DNA of 14,109 nt, taken from contig JBBRYE010000099.1 in NCBI GenBank assembly GCA_038237895.1, positions 1 to 14,109 of the forward strand, in the 5' to 3' direction. The notes beneath the pieces are model-generated. The model was not told the origin of the DNA. It saw nothing but the letters and a program-made list of their open reading frames with translations, and did not search any database. Positions 7,297 through 14,109 of the stretch are shown piece after piece. Origin of the DNA: Pseudopedobacter sp038237895. Its GTDB lineage: Bacteria > Bacteroidota > Bacteroidia > Sphingobacteriales > Sphingobacteriaceae. The position numbers were made by a program, and so were the translations under genes. Each line of letters starts with the position of its first letter. Within the stretch, counting starts at the first letter, position 1.

Positions 7297-7321
7297 AAAA
7301 GTTGGGCATAACCCAACTTTT
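7297..7321 (-). terminator. Intrinsic terminator of the M13 peptidase gene
   Basis: A 10-bp stem, AAAAGTTGGG (7297-7306) with CCCAACTTTT (7312-7321), closes a 5-nt loop. On the minus strand the stem is followed by a run of seven T residues (plus-strand A run 7294-7300). It lies about 65 nt beyond the stop of the M13 peptidase. The other strand also has a T-rich tail, so it could work in both directions. Confidence 0.75.
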
Positions 7322-7386
7322 CTTTTATAATTAATTTTCTGATTTTGCATTCAGCCTTAAGTATTTAGCTTTAAGCTTACAAAAAA

Positions 7387-9420
7387 TTACCAGATTCTAA
7401 TTCTGTCTTCTGGTGCTTTGTAAAGTTTATCACCAGCTTGAACGTTAAATGCTTTGTACCAAGCATCCATATTTACTGGTGCACCAATAGTTCTGTACAT
7501 ACCAGGAGAATGTGGATCTGTAACGATTAATTGAGCTTCAGTTTCTGGTAAAATATTACCTCTCCAAACTTGTGCCCATGATAAGAAAAATCTTTGGTCT
7601 GGTGTAAAGCCATCAATTTTCTCATCAGACTGACCTTGTTTTGTCATCTTGAAAGCAGCGTAAGCAACGTTCAAGCCACCTAAATCACCAATATTTTCTC
7701 CTAATGTTAATTTTCCATTTACATGGATGGTATCTAAAACAGTATAACCATCAAATTGAGAAGCCAAAGCTGATGTTTTTGCTTTAAAGTTCTTTAAATC
7801 TTCTGGAGTCCACCAATTACGCAGACTTCCGTCTTTATCATATTGACTCCCTTGATCATCAAAACCATGTGACATTTCATGACCGATAACAGCACCAATT
7901 CCTCCGTAATTTACAGCATCATCTGCATTTGGATCAAAGAAAGGAAACTGAAGAATCCCAGCTGGGAAAACAATTTCATTCATTACTGGGCTATAGTAAG
8001 CATTAACTGTTGGCGGAGTCATTCCCCATTTATTTTTATCAACAGGTTTGCCTAATTGGTTCACCATTTTATTGTATCCCCAAGCACCAGCACTTCTCAA
8101 ATTCTGAAAATAGGTTGCTCTATTAATCGCTAAACCATCATAACTTTCCCATTTATCTGTATAACCAATTTTTTTGGTGAACGCTTGCAATTTTAATAAA
8201 GCTTTTTGTTTGGTAACGTCGCTCATCCAATCTAGATTAGAAATTCTTACTTCGTAAGCTTTTGATAGATTATTAACCAATTCCTTCATTCTTACTTTAG
8301 CTTCAGGCTTAAAATAAGATTTTACATAAATTTGCCCCAATAATTCGCCAATGGTACCATCAGTTAAAGACGACATTCTTTGCCATCTTGGTGTTTGAAC
8401 TTTTTGTCCGGATAAAGCTTGAGAAAATTTAAACCCAGTTGCTACAAATGGAGAGCTTAAGTTATTAGCAGAACTTTTTAAAACGTTCCATTTTAAATAA
8501 GTTTTCCAATCTGCTAAAGGAATAAACTTTAACATAGAACTTGTAGTTACAAAGAATTTTGGGTTGCCCACCAAAATAGAATCCTCTCCAACAACCCTCA
8601 TTTTTTGCATTAAGTATCCCCAATTTAAACCTGGAGTAGTTTTAGAAAAATCTGAAACACTAAACTTGTTATAAGTTTTGTAAGGATCTCTCATTTCTAC
8701 ACGGCTCATTTGCGCTTCTGCAAATTTCTTTTCTATATCAAAAATTGTTTTTGCATTTTTTTCTGCTTGTGCAGCCGTTGTCCCGGTTAATGTAAAAAGA
8801 CTTACAATAAAATCGTGATATGCAGCTCTAATTTTTACAGAACGAGCATCATCTTTTAAGTAATAATCTCTATCAGGTAAAGTTGTACCGCCTTGGCCTA
8901 ATTGCGCCATCATTACATTCGGATTTTTACTATCCTGACTTACATAAAAACCAAACATTGGCGATCCAATACCTTTGGTTCTCATGGTTGCTGCTTCGTC
9001 AATAACGCCATTCAAATCTTTAATAGCATCAATTCTAGCCAAATCAGGTTTAATAGGAGTATAACCTAATTTTTCAATGGTTAAACTATCCATTCCTGCC
9101 GCATAAAAGTCTCCAACCCTTCTCTCTACAGAGCCTGGTAGTGCATTTTTATCATTCATAGAATTGGAAACAATTGTTTTAACTGCGTTGATGTTGAAAT
9201 CTCTCAACTCGTCAAAACTACCCCAACGCGTTTGTTTTCCAGGTACGGGGTTTTTTTTTACCCAATTTCCACTGGCATACTTGTAAAAATCGTCACCTGG
9301 TTTAACAGATAAATCCATGTTAGATTTATCAATAAATTTTTTGTTGCCATCTTGAGCTTGAGCTGCATTAAGCATAAAGCCCGAACCCAATAGCAATAAA
9401 GAAGCTACTTTAAGTTTCAT
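7387..9420 (-). CDS. Secreted M13 family metallopeptidase (neprilysin/PepO type)
   Basis: Zinc endopeptidase of the neprilysin family that probably degrades peptides in the periplasm or outside the cell. The 677-residue protein begins with a Sec signal peptide (MKLKVASLLLLGSGFMLNAAQA, likely cut before Q23); there is no lipobox cysteine. An N-terminal M13 domain follows (DLSVKPGDDFYKYASGNW, 36-53). The catalytic part shows the substrate-anchoring NAYYSP at 473-478, HEMSH at 514-518 (ligands H514 and H518, base E515) and ENIGD at 575-579 (third ligand E575, D579). The product ends in RIRIW, the usual M13 tail with a terminal tryptophan. Length and motif order are normal and complete. It stands alone, divergent from the LON-domain gene, with its own terminator downstream and no exact TAnnTTTG box upstream. 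Substrate is unknown. Confidence 0.95.
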   Translation of the reverse strand: MKLKVASLLLLGSGFMLNAAQAQDGNKKFIDKSNMDLSVKPGDDFYKYASGNWVKKNPVPGKQTRWGSFDELRDFNINAVKTIVSNSMNDKNALPGSVERRVGDFYAAGMDSLTIEKLGYTPIKPDLARIDAIKDLNGVIDEAATMRTKGIGSPMFGFYVSQDSKNPNVMMAQLGQGGTTLPDRDYYLKDDARSVKIRAAYHDFIVSLFTLTGTTAAQAEKNAKTIFDIEKKFAEAQMSRVEMRDPYKTYNKFSVSDFSKTTPGLNWGYLMQKMRVVGEDSILVGNPKFFVTTSSMLKFIPLADWKTYLKWNVLKSSANNLSSPFVATGFKFSQALSGQKVQTPRWQRMSSLTDGTIGELLGQIYVKSYFKPEAKVRMKELVNNLSKAYEVRISNLDWMSDVTKQKALLKLQAFTKKIGYTDKWESYDGLAINRATYFQNLRSAGAWGYNKMVNQLGKPVDKNKWGMTPPTVNAYYSPVMNEIVFPAGILQFPFFDPNADDAVNYGGIGAVIGHEMSHGFDDQGSQYDKDGSLRNWWTPEDLKNFKAKTSALASQFDGYTVLDTIHVNGKLTLGENIGDLGGLNVAYAAFKMTKQGQSDEKIDGFTPDQRFFLSWAQVWRGNILPETEAQLIVTDPHSPGMYRTIGAPVNMDAWYKAFNVQAGDKLYKAPEDRIRIW

Positions 9421-9651
9421 AAACTATTTAATTAAGATTGTATTTGAAAAATATCTGGTAATGTAAGTAATTAGATAAATATAATGATCAAGATGGTTTG
9501 AATTTTACCTGTTAAACCAATAATAAATTGATTTAAATAAATATCTGATATCTAAAAAGTTTGGTAGATTTGATTTTAAGCGCATTTTACTCTATATATT
9601 TTGCATTCTGATTTTAAACAACTTATTTATAAAAATATTGTTACCTAATTT

Positions 9652-10293
9652 ATGGATATTGCTATTTTTCCTCTTCAACTGATTGCTTTCCCGGGAGAAC
9701 AACTGAATCTCCATATTTTTGAGCAACGCTATCGTGATCTTTTTAATGATTTAAACGAAGATAAATCACTAACATTTGGTATTCCTCCTGTCATTAATAA
9801 CGAAATATATTCTTTAGGTACACAGCTTAAGTTAGTTAAAATTGAAAAACGCTATCAAAGTGGAGAAATGGATGTAGTAACTGAAGGGATAGGCGTTTTT
9901 TCTCTTAATGAGATTTATAGCCCTTATATTGATAAAAGTTACGAAGGCGCAAATATTGAGTTATTGATTGATGATGAGGAATATAATTTGATAAAATTTG
10001 AAGAGTTACAAAATTTATATGAAGAATTTCAAGCCATGTTAACTCAAAGGAAAGAAATCATAAACATCAATCCGAATAAGTACTCGTTTCAAATTGCACA
10101 TTATGCAGGATTAAATGAAGATCAGAAATTGGCATTGTTGGCTACTCCATCTGAAGAAGAAAGGCAAGAAATTATGATAAATCATTTTAAATTTATTATG
10201 CCATCTATGCGTAGTATACAAGAAACACAAACCAGAATTGTAGCTAACGGACATTTTAAAAACCTGCAATCTTTTAAGTTTAATAAAAGTTAG
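9652..10293 (+). CDS. LON substrate-binding domain protein (stand-alone)
   Basis: A 213-residue cytoplasmic protein consisting of the LON N-terminal substrate-binding domain without the ATPase or protease parts. The opening IFPLQLIAFPGEQLNL followed by HIFEQRYRDL (5-30) is the family signature, and the middle region with KIEKRYQSGEMDVVTEGIGVF fits the domain's beta-rich fold. The remaining C-terminal half is mostly predicted helix. Such stand-alone LON-domain proteins are common in bacteria but have no settled biochemical role; binding of unfolded or partner proteins is an extrapolation from Lon. The start at 9652 puts the signature at the very N-terminus, as expected. It may share a transcript with recQ 161 bp downstream, although a possible promoter box lies between them. 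No terminator was seen after it. Confidence 0.88.
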   Translation: MDIAIFPLQLIAFPGEQLNLHIFEQRYRDLFNDLNEDKSLTFGIPPVINNEIYSLGTQLKLVKIEKRYQSGEMDVVTEGIGVFSLNEIYSPYIDKSYEGANIELLIDDEEYNLIKFEELQNLYEEFQAMLTQRKEIININPNKYSFQIAHYAGLNEDQKLALLATPSEEERQEIMINHFKFIMPSMRSIQETQTRIVANGHFKNLQSFKFNKS

Positions 10294-10386
10294 TTTGTTA
10301 GGTTGTTAGTTACTTAGTTAGGTATTTAGTATCAAGTAGTAAGATTTAAGTATTAAGAAGTAAGATGCTAGAATCAAGAAACAAGA
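10294..10386. repeat. Degenerate low-complexity repeat spacer
   Basis: The spacer after the LON-domain gene is a run of diverged short units: TTAGTTA / TTAGTTAGG near 10300-10322, then AAGTAGTAAG, AAGTATTAAG and AAGAAGTAAG between about 10334 and 10365, then ATCAAGAAACAAG near 10373-10385. No ORF, dyad or tRNA fold is seen. Similar vocabulary recurs near 5671-5740 and 7350-7380, which suggests slippage-driven or recurrently seeded intergenic sequence. Confidence 0.55.
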
Positions 10387-10387
10387 T

Positions 10388-10395
10388 TATATTTG
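10388..10395 (+). promoter_or_regulatory. Possible -7 element for recQ
   Basis: TATATTTG is an exact TAnnTTTG match about 60 nt upstream of the recQ ATG. No good TTTG or TTG -33 box is visible 18-21 nt upstream, so this is tentative; recQ may also be read through from the LON-domain gene. Confidence 0.3.
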
Positions 10396-10454
10396 TTTTT
10401 GGCTCAAAATTCATTTATTCAAATTTCAATCCTTAAAAATTTCATTAAAATAAA

Positions 10455-12347
10455 ATGCCAATTAAAAGTGTTTTAAAACAGTATTGGGGATATGATGAAT
10501 TTAGGCCTTTACAGGAAGAAATCATTCAATCTGTTTTAGATCAAAAAGATACTTTAGCATTATTGCCTACGGGTGGAGGTAAATCTATTTGTTTTCAGGT
10601 ACCTGTTATGGCAATGGAAGGAATTTGCATTGTTATTTCTCCGCTCATTGCTTTGATGAAAGATCAGGTAGAAAATTTACAAAAAAGAGGAATCCAAGCC
10701 ATTGCTATAGTATCTGGAATGGGCAAATGAGAGATTGATATTGCTTTGGATAATTGCATTTATGGGCCCATAAAATTTCTTTATTTATCGCCAGAGCGTT
10801 TACTTTCAGATTTGGTAAAAGAACGTATCAAATACATGAAGGTGAATTTGATAGCTGTTGATGAAGCTCATTGCATATCTCAATGGGGTTATGATTTTAG
10901 ACCACCATATTTGCACATTGCAGAAATCAGGGAGATCCATCCCAATGTTCCGGTTTTAGCACTTACTGCATCTGCTACAGAAAAAGTACAGGAAGATATT
11001 ATCGCTAAACTTGGTTTTAAGAGTATAAATATCTTTAGGAAAAGTTTTGAAAGAATTAACCTTAGCTATTCTGTTATCAGCCAGGAAAATAAATTACAAA
11101 AACTGTTGGATGTTTGCAATGGAGTACATGGAAGCGGTATTTTATATGTTCGCACCAGAAGAGACACTGTTGAACTGGCAAAATACCTCAATCAAAATAA
11201 TATCGCGGCCCAATATTACCATGCAGGCTTAAATTTAGAAGAAAGAGCACAAAAGCAAAAATATTGGTTAAACGACCAAGTGCGGATTATGGTTGCTACC
11301 AATGCTTTTGGGATGGGAATTGATAAACCAAATGTAAGGTTTGTAGTGCATTATGAAATGCCAGAAAGTTTAGAAGCTTATTATCAGGAAGCAGGAAGGG
11401 CAGGGCGGGATGAAAAAAAAGCCTATGCTGTGATGCTATATCAGCAGAGGGATAAAATAGCTTTTGAGAAAAAATTTGAACAAAATTTTCCCGACATCAA
11501 TTATATAAAACAAGTTTATCACTTTTTATGCAATTACTTACAGATTCCATTTGAAAGCGGAATGGAGATTAGTTATGATTTTAATTTAGCTGATTTTTGC
11601 TCGAAATTTCAGTTAGAAGTTTTAAGTGCTATAAGTGCTATTAAATTTTTAGAACATGATGAATATTTTATCCTAAGTGAAAATGCGCTGTTGCCTTCCC
11701 GTTTACAGGTTATTGTTGATGGTGATGATTTGTATAAGTTTCAAGTAGAAAATGCTAAGTATGATGGCTTTATAAAATCTATTTTAAGGCTTTATGGAGG
11801 GGCGTTTGACCAATTTATCCAGGTTAAAGAATTTGATATTGCTCAAAAAAATGGCATTAACAAAAGTTTGGTGGTTTCCTATTTAGAAGAATTGGATAAA
11901 TTAGAGATTATCAGTTATCAAAAACAAACAGATTTACCTTTACTTACTTTTTTAAAACCAAGAATCCCAATTAGTGATTTAACTATAGATGCGGTTTATT
12001 ATCAGGAAAGAAAGAAAAATTATCATCAAAAAATGCTTTCCGTATTAAATTTTATAGAGAAAGACGTTTGCAGAAGCATTCAGCTTTTAAAATATTTTGA
12101 TGAAACCGAAGTTAGAAAATGTGGCATTTGCGATGTTTGCCTAAATGAAAAACGAAATTTACAGCAAGATTTAAACGAACAAATTGCAAAACAAATCACA
12201 CAATTATTATCTAACCAAAATAAGGTAACCCTAAAGGAAATTTTAATAGCTGTGAAAAAAGGTTCCGAGAAAGAAAAGCTGGATCTTATACGTTTAATGA
12301 TGGATGCTGGAGATTTAAAATTAATAGAAGGTTTATACCAGCTTTAA
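10455..12347 (+). pseudogene. recQ: RecQ family ATP-dependent DNA helicase, interrupted by an in-frame TGA
   Basis: 3'-5' DNA helicase used in recombination and fork repair. The full frame is 630 codons plus stop, the normal length for the short RecQ of this phylum without an HRDC domain, but codon 92 is TGA (10728-10730). Before it lie motif 0 (YWGYDEFRPLQEE, 10-22) and Walker A (TGGGKS, 39-44). After it, in the same frame, come DEAH (136-139), TASAT (171-175), motifs IV and V (FGMGIDKPNVRFVVHYE), QEAGRAGRD (311-319) and the RQC zinc cysteines C539, C556, C559 and C562. The sequence reads SGMGK, stop, EIDIALDNC, where homologs have SGM-KREIDIALDNC, so one Arg codon (CGA or AGA) became TGA with no indel. 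The 91-residue fragment lacks the DEAH box, and any restart product (TTG at 10746) would lack Walker A, so neither should be active. The gene is either recently broken or contains a sequencing error. Its 3' end overlaps the convergent glycosyltransferase gene by 15 bp. Confidence 0.9.
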
Positions 12348-13211
12348 ATTCTTTAGCTGATGATATTTATAAAGCTTATAAATTGATAGTAAAATATTGC
12401 TGTTTTGATTGGGATTTATAATCAAAGAATTTCTTAAACTATTGGTTATTTTACGATTTCTTATCGATAACAATTTAGCCAATCCAAATTTTGCTAGCAT
12501 TGTATATTTTTTGCTTATTCCTACAAAATCAACAATTTTCAGATCTTTTTTTATGTCTATAATTTTTAAAAGATTTTCCAAAGCCTGGTCAACATCATCT
12601 AAAAAAGCTTTATTGCTTTTTATATCTTGATGGATAACTGGATTATCAATCGTTAACATTTTAAAACCCATTTTTTTTGCTTCCAAACCAAAAACAACAT
12701 CTTCGTAGCCATAATTTTTAATTTGTTCATCAAATTTTAAGCGCTCAAAAACACTTTTTTTAATGATAAAATTATTAGAATGAAAAAAACTTTGACTTTT
12801 AGATTCTATATTTAAACCATAATTATAATGCAAAAAATGAGCTGTATCAGGCTTTAAAATAGCATAGGTCCTACTTCCACTTACTATATCTTCATTAAAA
12901 TTATTAAGGTAGGTTTTAATAAAATGATCATTTTCAATTTTTCCATCTGCATCTAAAAACAACAGTAATTCAAAAATAGCTTCTTTAGCCAACAGATTTC
13001 TAATGGCAGAACGACCTATGTTTTCATTTAAATAAATAACCCTGAAAGGTTTTTCTTCAAATGCTTTTAGATAATTTTTTTTGTTTAACTCAGAAGCATC
13101 ATCAATAATTAAAATCTCGAAATTTATCTTTGCTTTTTCGCATTGGTTTTTAAGCTCGATAAAAAGTTGTGGGTTTTTATAATTAAAATGAGGAATACAG
13201 ACTGAAAGCAT
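12333..13211 (-). CDS. Family 2 glycosyltransferase
   Basis: GT-A fold inverting glycosyltransferase that should move a sugar from a nucleotide donor to an unknown glycan acceptor. From the ATG at 13211 the product is 292 residues. It begins with MLSVCIPHFNY, the standard first strand, followed by IIDDAS (35-40), NENIGRSAIRN (62-72), the metal-binding DxD as FLDADG (85-90) and the acceptor-side YEDVVFG (169-175) with the catalytic aspartate D171. The C-terminal 80 residues are lysine-rich and poorly conserved. An in-frame ATG at 13241 would add ten residues, but family proteins start at MLSV and a TACTTTG promoter-like box lies at 13216-13222, so the shorter start is preferred. No other polysaccharide genes are adjacent in this window, so the pathway (cell-surface polysaccharide, lipid or protein glycosylation) cannot be named. 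The stop lies 15 bp inside the convergent recQ reading frame. Confidence 0.88.
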   Translation of the reverse strand: MLSVCIPHFNYKNPQLFIELKNQCEKAKINFEILIIDDASELNKKNYLKAFEEKPFRVIYLNENIGRSAIRNLLAKEAIFELLLFLDADGKIENDHFIKTYLNNFNEDIVSGSRTYAILKPDTAHFLHYNYGLNIESKSQSFFHSNNFIIKKSVFERLKFDEQIKNYGYEDVVFGLEAKKMGFKMLTIDNPVIHQDIKSNKAFLDDVDQALENLLKIIDIKKDLKIVDFVGISKKYTMLAKFGLAKLLSIRNRKITNSLRNSLIINPNQNSNILLSIYKLYKYHQLKNLKLV

Positions 13212-13288
13212 GTTGCAAAGTAGTTGAAAAGGATGAAACAATTAATTTTAACGCTAAATTTTCATTAGGTTTTTTGATTTTAAGTATT

Positions 13289-13296
13289 TATATTTG
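13289..13296 (+). promoter_or_regulatory. Possible -7 element before the small ORF at 13304
   Basis: TATATTTG is an exact TAnnTTTG match, ending 7 nt before the ATG at 13304. The nearest TTTG upstream (13273-13276) is only 12 nt away, too close for a normal -33 box. If active it would give a very short 5' leader. Confidence 0.35.
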
Positions 13297-13303
13297 ATTT
13301 AAA

Positions 13304-13444
13304 ATGACACTAGAAACTTTACACATAAAAAATAATTCACAAGAATTTTTAAATCTTGTGAATATGCTTAAAGCTAACAAAGAAGCTAAATTAAAACTTT
13401 TGTCATCCAAAAAACTTACAAAAACCAAGGCTGAAGACTGCTAA
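13304..13444 (+). CDS. Small hypothetical protein (46 residues)
   Basis: I do not recognise this gene. The 46-residue frame starts MTLETLHIKNNSQEF and continues LNLVNMLKANKEAKLKLL, then ends in a lysine-rich tail (SSKKLTKTKAEDC). A short strand followed by an amphipathic helix is plausible and is the size of small antitoxin-like proteins, but no motif proves that. A TATATTTG box sits 7 nt upstream, which favours real expression. Its stop overlaps the ATG of a 19-codon frame (TAATG), an arrangement typical of coupled gene pairs. The 3' end contains CCAAGGCTGAAGACTG, similar to spacer sequence seen elsewhere in the window, so the gene may be a truncated remnant. The chance of a spurious ORF is substantial at this length and AT content. 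Confidence 0.35.
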   Translation: MTLETLHIKNNSQEFLNLVNMLKANKEAKLKLLSSKKLTKTKAEDC

Positions 13445-13503
13445 TGCCTTTTGACAAAATTATTGTAAAAAATGATATTATTGTTAAATCAATTTTAAGA
13501 TGA
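13444..13503 (+). pseudogene. 19-codon frame overlapping the stop of the small ORF; possible gene remnant
   Basis: ATG at 13444-13446 shares bases with the preceding TAA (TAATG). It encodes MPFDKIIVKNDIIVKSILR and then stops. The coupling geometry suggests that a second gene of a two-gene unit may once have continued here, but the peptide is too short to recognise and may be chance. Confidence 0.15.
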
Positions 13504-13524
13504 TTTTTTGTAATTGAAATTAAA

Positions 13525-13926
13525 ATGAAGAGAAGTTATTCAATTCTTGTAATTGCAATATTTTTTAGCTCTTGTATTTTACATCAACAATACAAAATTG
13601 CCGGGATTAAAAACTTATCTAATATTAATTTGAAAATCTTATTATCACCAAAAGATAATATTACTGATAGTAATTTAGTCCAACCTTTTAATAGCTATAT
13701 TATAGAGAAAAATCAATTTTCTGATTTGACACTTCCAAACATTAATCCTAAATATGAAGAAGATTCTTCAATTGTTTATATTTCAATTTTTGATAAGGAT
13801 ATGATAGATTTAAAAGAGAAAAAAAATGATATTGTCAATCTTAAAGAGAAGGCCTTTGTAAAAAAATATGTTTTTCAATTGAACAAAATACGCTACCCTT
13901 TAGATACAATTTATATAATTAATTAA
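13525..13926 (+). CDS. Putative lipoprotein of unknown function
   Basis: I do not recognise the family. The 133-residue product begins with a lipoprotein signal peptide: MKRSYSILVIAIFFSSC, a short basic start and a hydrophobic core, with the lipobox FSSC placing the acylated cysteine at residue 17. Phenylalanine at -3 is less usual, though tolerated in Bacteroidota. The mature part of about 117 residues is rich in I, N, K and D and looks beta-rich (YKIAGIKNLSNINLKILL, SSIVYISIFDKD, KKYVFQLNKIRYPLDTIYI), suggesting a small envelope-attached beta domain. The motif directly after the cysteine (ILHQQ) has no acidic surface-export signal. The gene is AT-richer than its neighbours. It ends 2 bp before the stop of the convergent gene at 13929. 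No promoter with both boxes was seen; function unknown. Confidence 0.7.
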   Translation: MKRSYSILVIAIFFSSCILHQQYKIAGIKNLSNINLKILLSPKDNITDSNLVQPFNSYIIEKNQFSDLTLPNINPKYEEDSSIVYISIFDKDMIDLKEKKNDIVNLKEKAFVKKYVFQLNKIRYPLDTIYIIN

Positions 13927-13928
13927 AT

Positions 13929-14109
13929 CTAAAACTTAAACTTAGCCTTGCTAATCGGAGCATCTAATTTAGTGCTTTTGCGATGATCATTTACTGTAAC
14001 ATTTAGCATATTTATCTGTTCTGAATGGAGCTTAAACAAAATATTATTGTCGATTTCAATTTTGCCAACTTTATTAATTTTAGGGATTTCCAGATAACAC
14101 CAGGCAGCA
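13929..14109 (-). CDS. C-terminal end of a protein running off the window (DUF6702-like, tentative)
   Basis: The last 59 codons of a minus-strand gene whose start lies beyond the window. The stop is TAG at 13929-13931, and the frame is open to the window edge. The peptide runs AAWCYLEIPKINKVGKIEI, then NNILFKLHSEQINMLNVTVN, then DHRKSTKLDAPISKAKFKF. The pattern of a YLEI strand, a KIEI-N-x-L-F segment, an S-x-Q-I-N-M turn, a V-T-V strand and a C-terminal phenylalanine resembles the end of small Bacteroidota DUF6702 proteins. That match is from memory and only moderately certain. The function of that family is not established. It is convergent with the putative lipoprotein gene, 2 bp apart. 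Confidence 0.6.
   Translation of the reverse strand, partial: AAWCYLEIPKINKVGKIEIDNNILFKLHSEQINMLNVTVNDHRKSTKLDAPISKAKFKF

Larger units (their letters stand above)
7022..7386. other. 365-bp spacer between hmgA and the M13 peptidase gene
   Basis: No convincing gene is seen here. The stretch holds the start side of hmgA, a GATAAC-N4-GTTATC dyad (7088-7103), a second small hairpin GCGAAAA-CGA-TTTTCGC (7126-7142), the terminator of the M13 peptidase (7297-7321), and a short low-complexity tail near 7350-7380 of the AAGTATTTAGCTTTAAG type. A 35-codon open frame at 7114-7221 (plus strand) has no recognisable homology and is probably chance. Confidence 0.6.

Noticed and set aside
10294..10386. A CRISPR array or tandem satellite in the short-repeat spacer
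   Set aside because: The units are short, drifting and unevenly spaced, without a constant repeat, unique spacers or nearby cas genes.
10728..10730. The recQ TGA as a selenocysteine or reassigned codon
   Set aside because: RecQ has Arg and not Cys at this site, no SECIS-like hairpin is evident, and TGA serves as a normal stop in the prenyltransferase gene (2766-2768).
11047..11232. A 61-codon frame overlapping recQ in another frame
   Set aside because: It lies within conserved helicase motifs of the real frame and has no start signal or domain of its own.
12409..12630. A 73-codon plus-strand frame inside the glycosyltransferase gene
   Set aside because: Antisense shadow of the real gene, with no homology signal.

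Overview
The window reads as an ordinary chromosomal segment of a low-GC member of the Bacteroidota, most likely Sphingobacteriaceae and Pedobacter-like. Four things point there. Several genes have the Bacteroidota-type -33/-7 promoter (TTTG, about 18-20 nt, TAnnTTTG). Start codons mostly lack a Shine-Dalgarno sequence. The protein set is typical: an M3 oligoendopeptidase beside a UbiA-like prenyltransferase and EngB, HmgA/HppD, a secreted M13 peptidase, a LON-domain protein and a short RecQ. Spacers carry degenerate low-complexity repeats. The genus is an inference from memory of such genomes, not from a search.

Layout. At 1-1060, thioredoxin reductase (trxB, +) has its own promoter and ends in a bidirectional hairpin terminator. 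At 1063-4279, a minus-strand unit runs engB, then the UbiA-like prenyltransferase, then the M3 peptidase; the last two genes overlap by 4 bp (ATGA). At 4404-4487 lies tRNA-Leu(GAG) with a clear upstream promoter, followed by a 67-bp imperfect palindrome that resembles a dispersed intergenic repeat. At 4576-7021, the minus-strand pair hmgA-hppD covers two consecutive steps of tyrosine breakdown (4-hydroxyphenylpyruvate to homogentisate to maleylacetoacetate). At 7022-7386 there is a gene-poor spacer with two small dyads and a terminator serving the next gene. At 7387-9420 is a secreted M13 metallopeptidase (minus). At 9652-12347 lie a stand-alone LON-domain protein and recQ, both plus strand. 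At 12333-13211 a family 2 glycosyltransferase (minus) converges on recQ and overlaps it by 15 bp. At 13304-14109 are two very small candidate ORFs, an unrecognised putative lipoprotein, and the C-terminal 59 residues of a minus-strand protein that runs off the window.

The most notable observation is that recQ is interrupted by one in-frame TGA (10728-10730), between Walker A and the DEAH box, while everything on both sides is intact. Either the gene is freshly inactivated or the base is a sequencing error. Beyond that the content is mostly housekeeping. I found no CRISPR array, transposase, phage gene or convincing novel system; the secondary points are the palindromic repeat, the low-complexity spacers, the near-leaderless promoters and the small-ORF pair near 13.4 kb.
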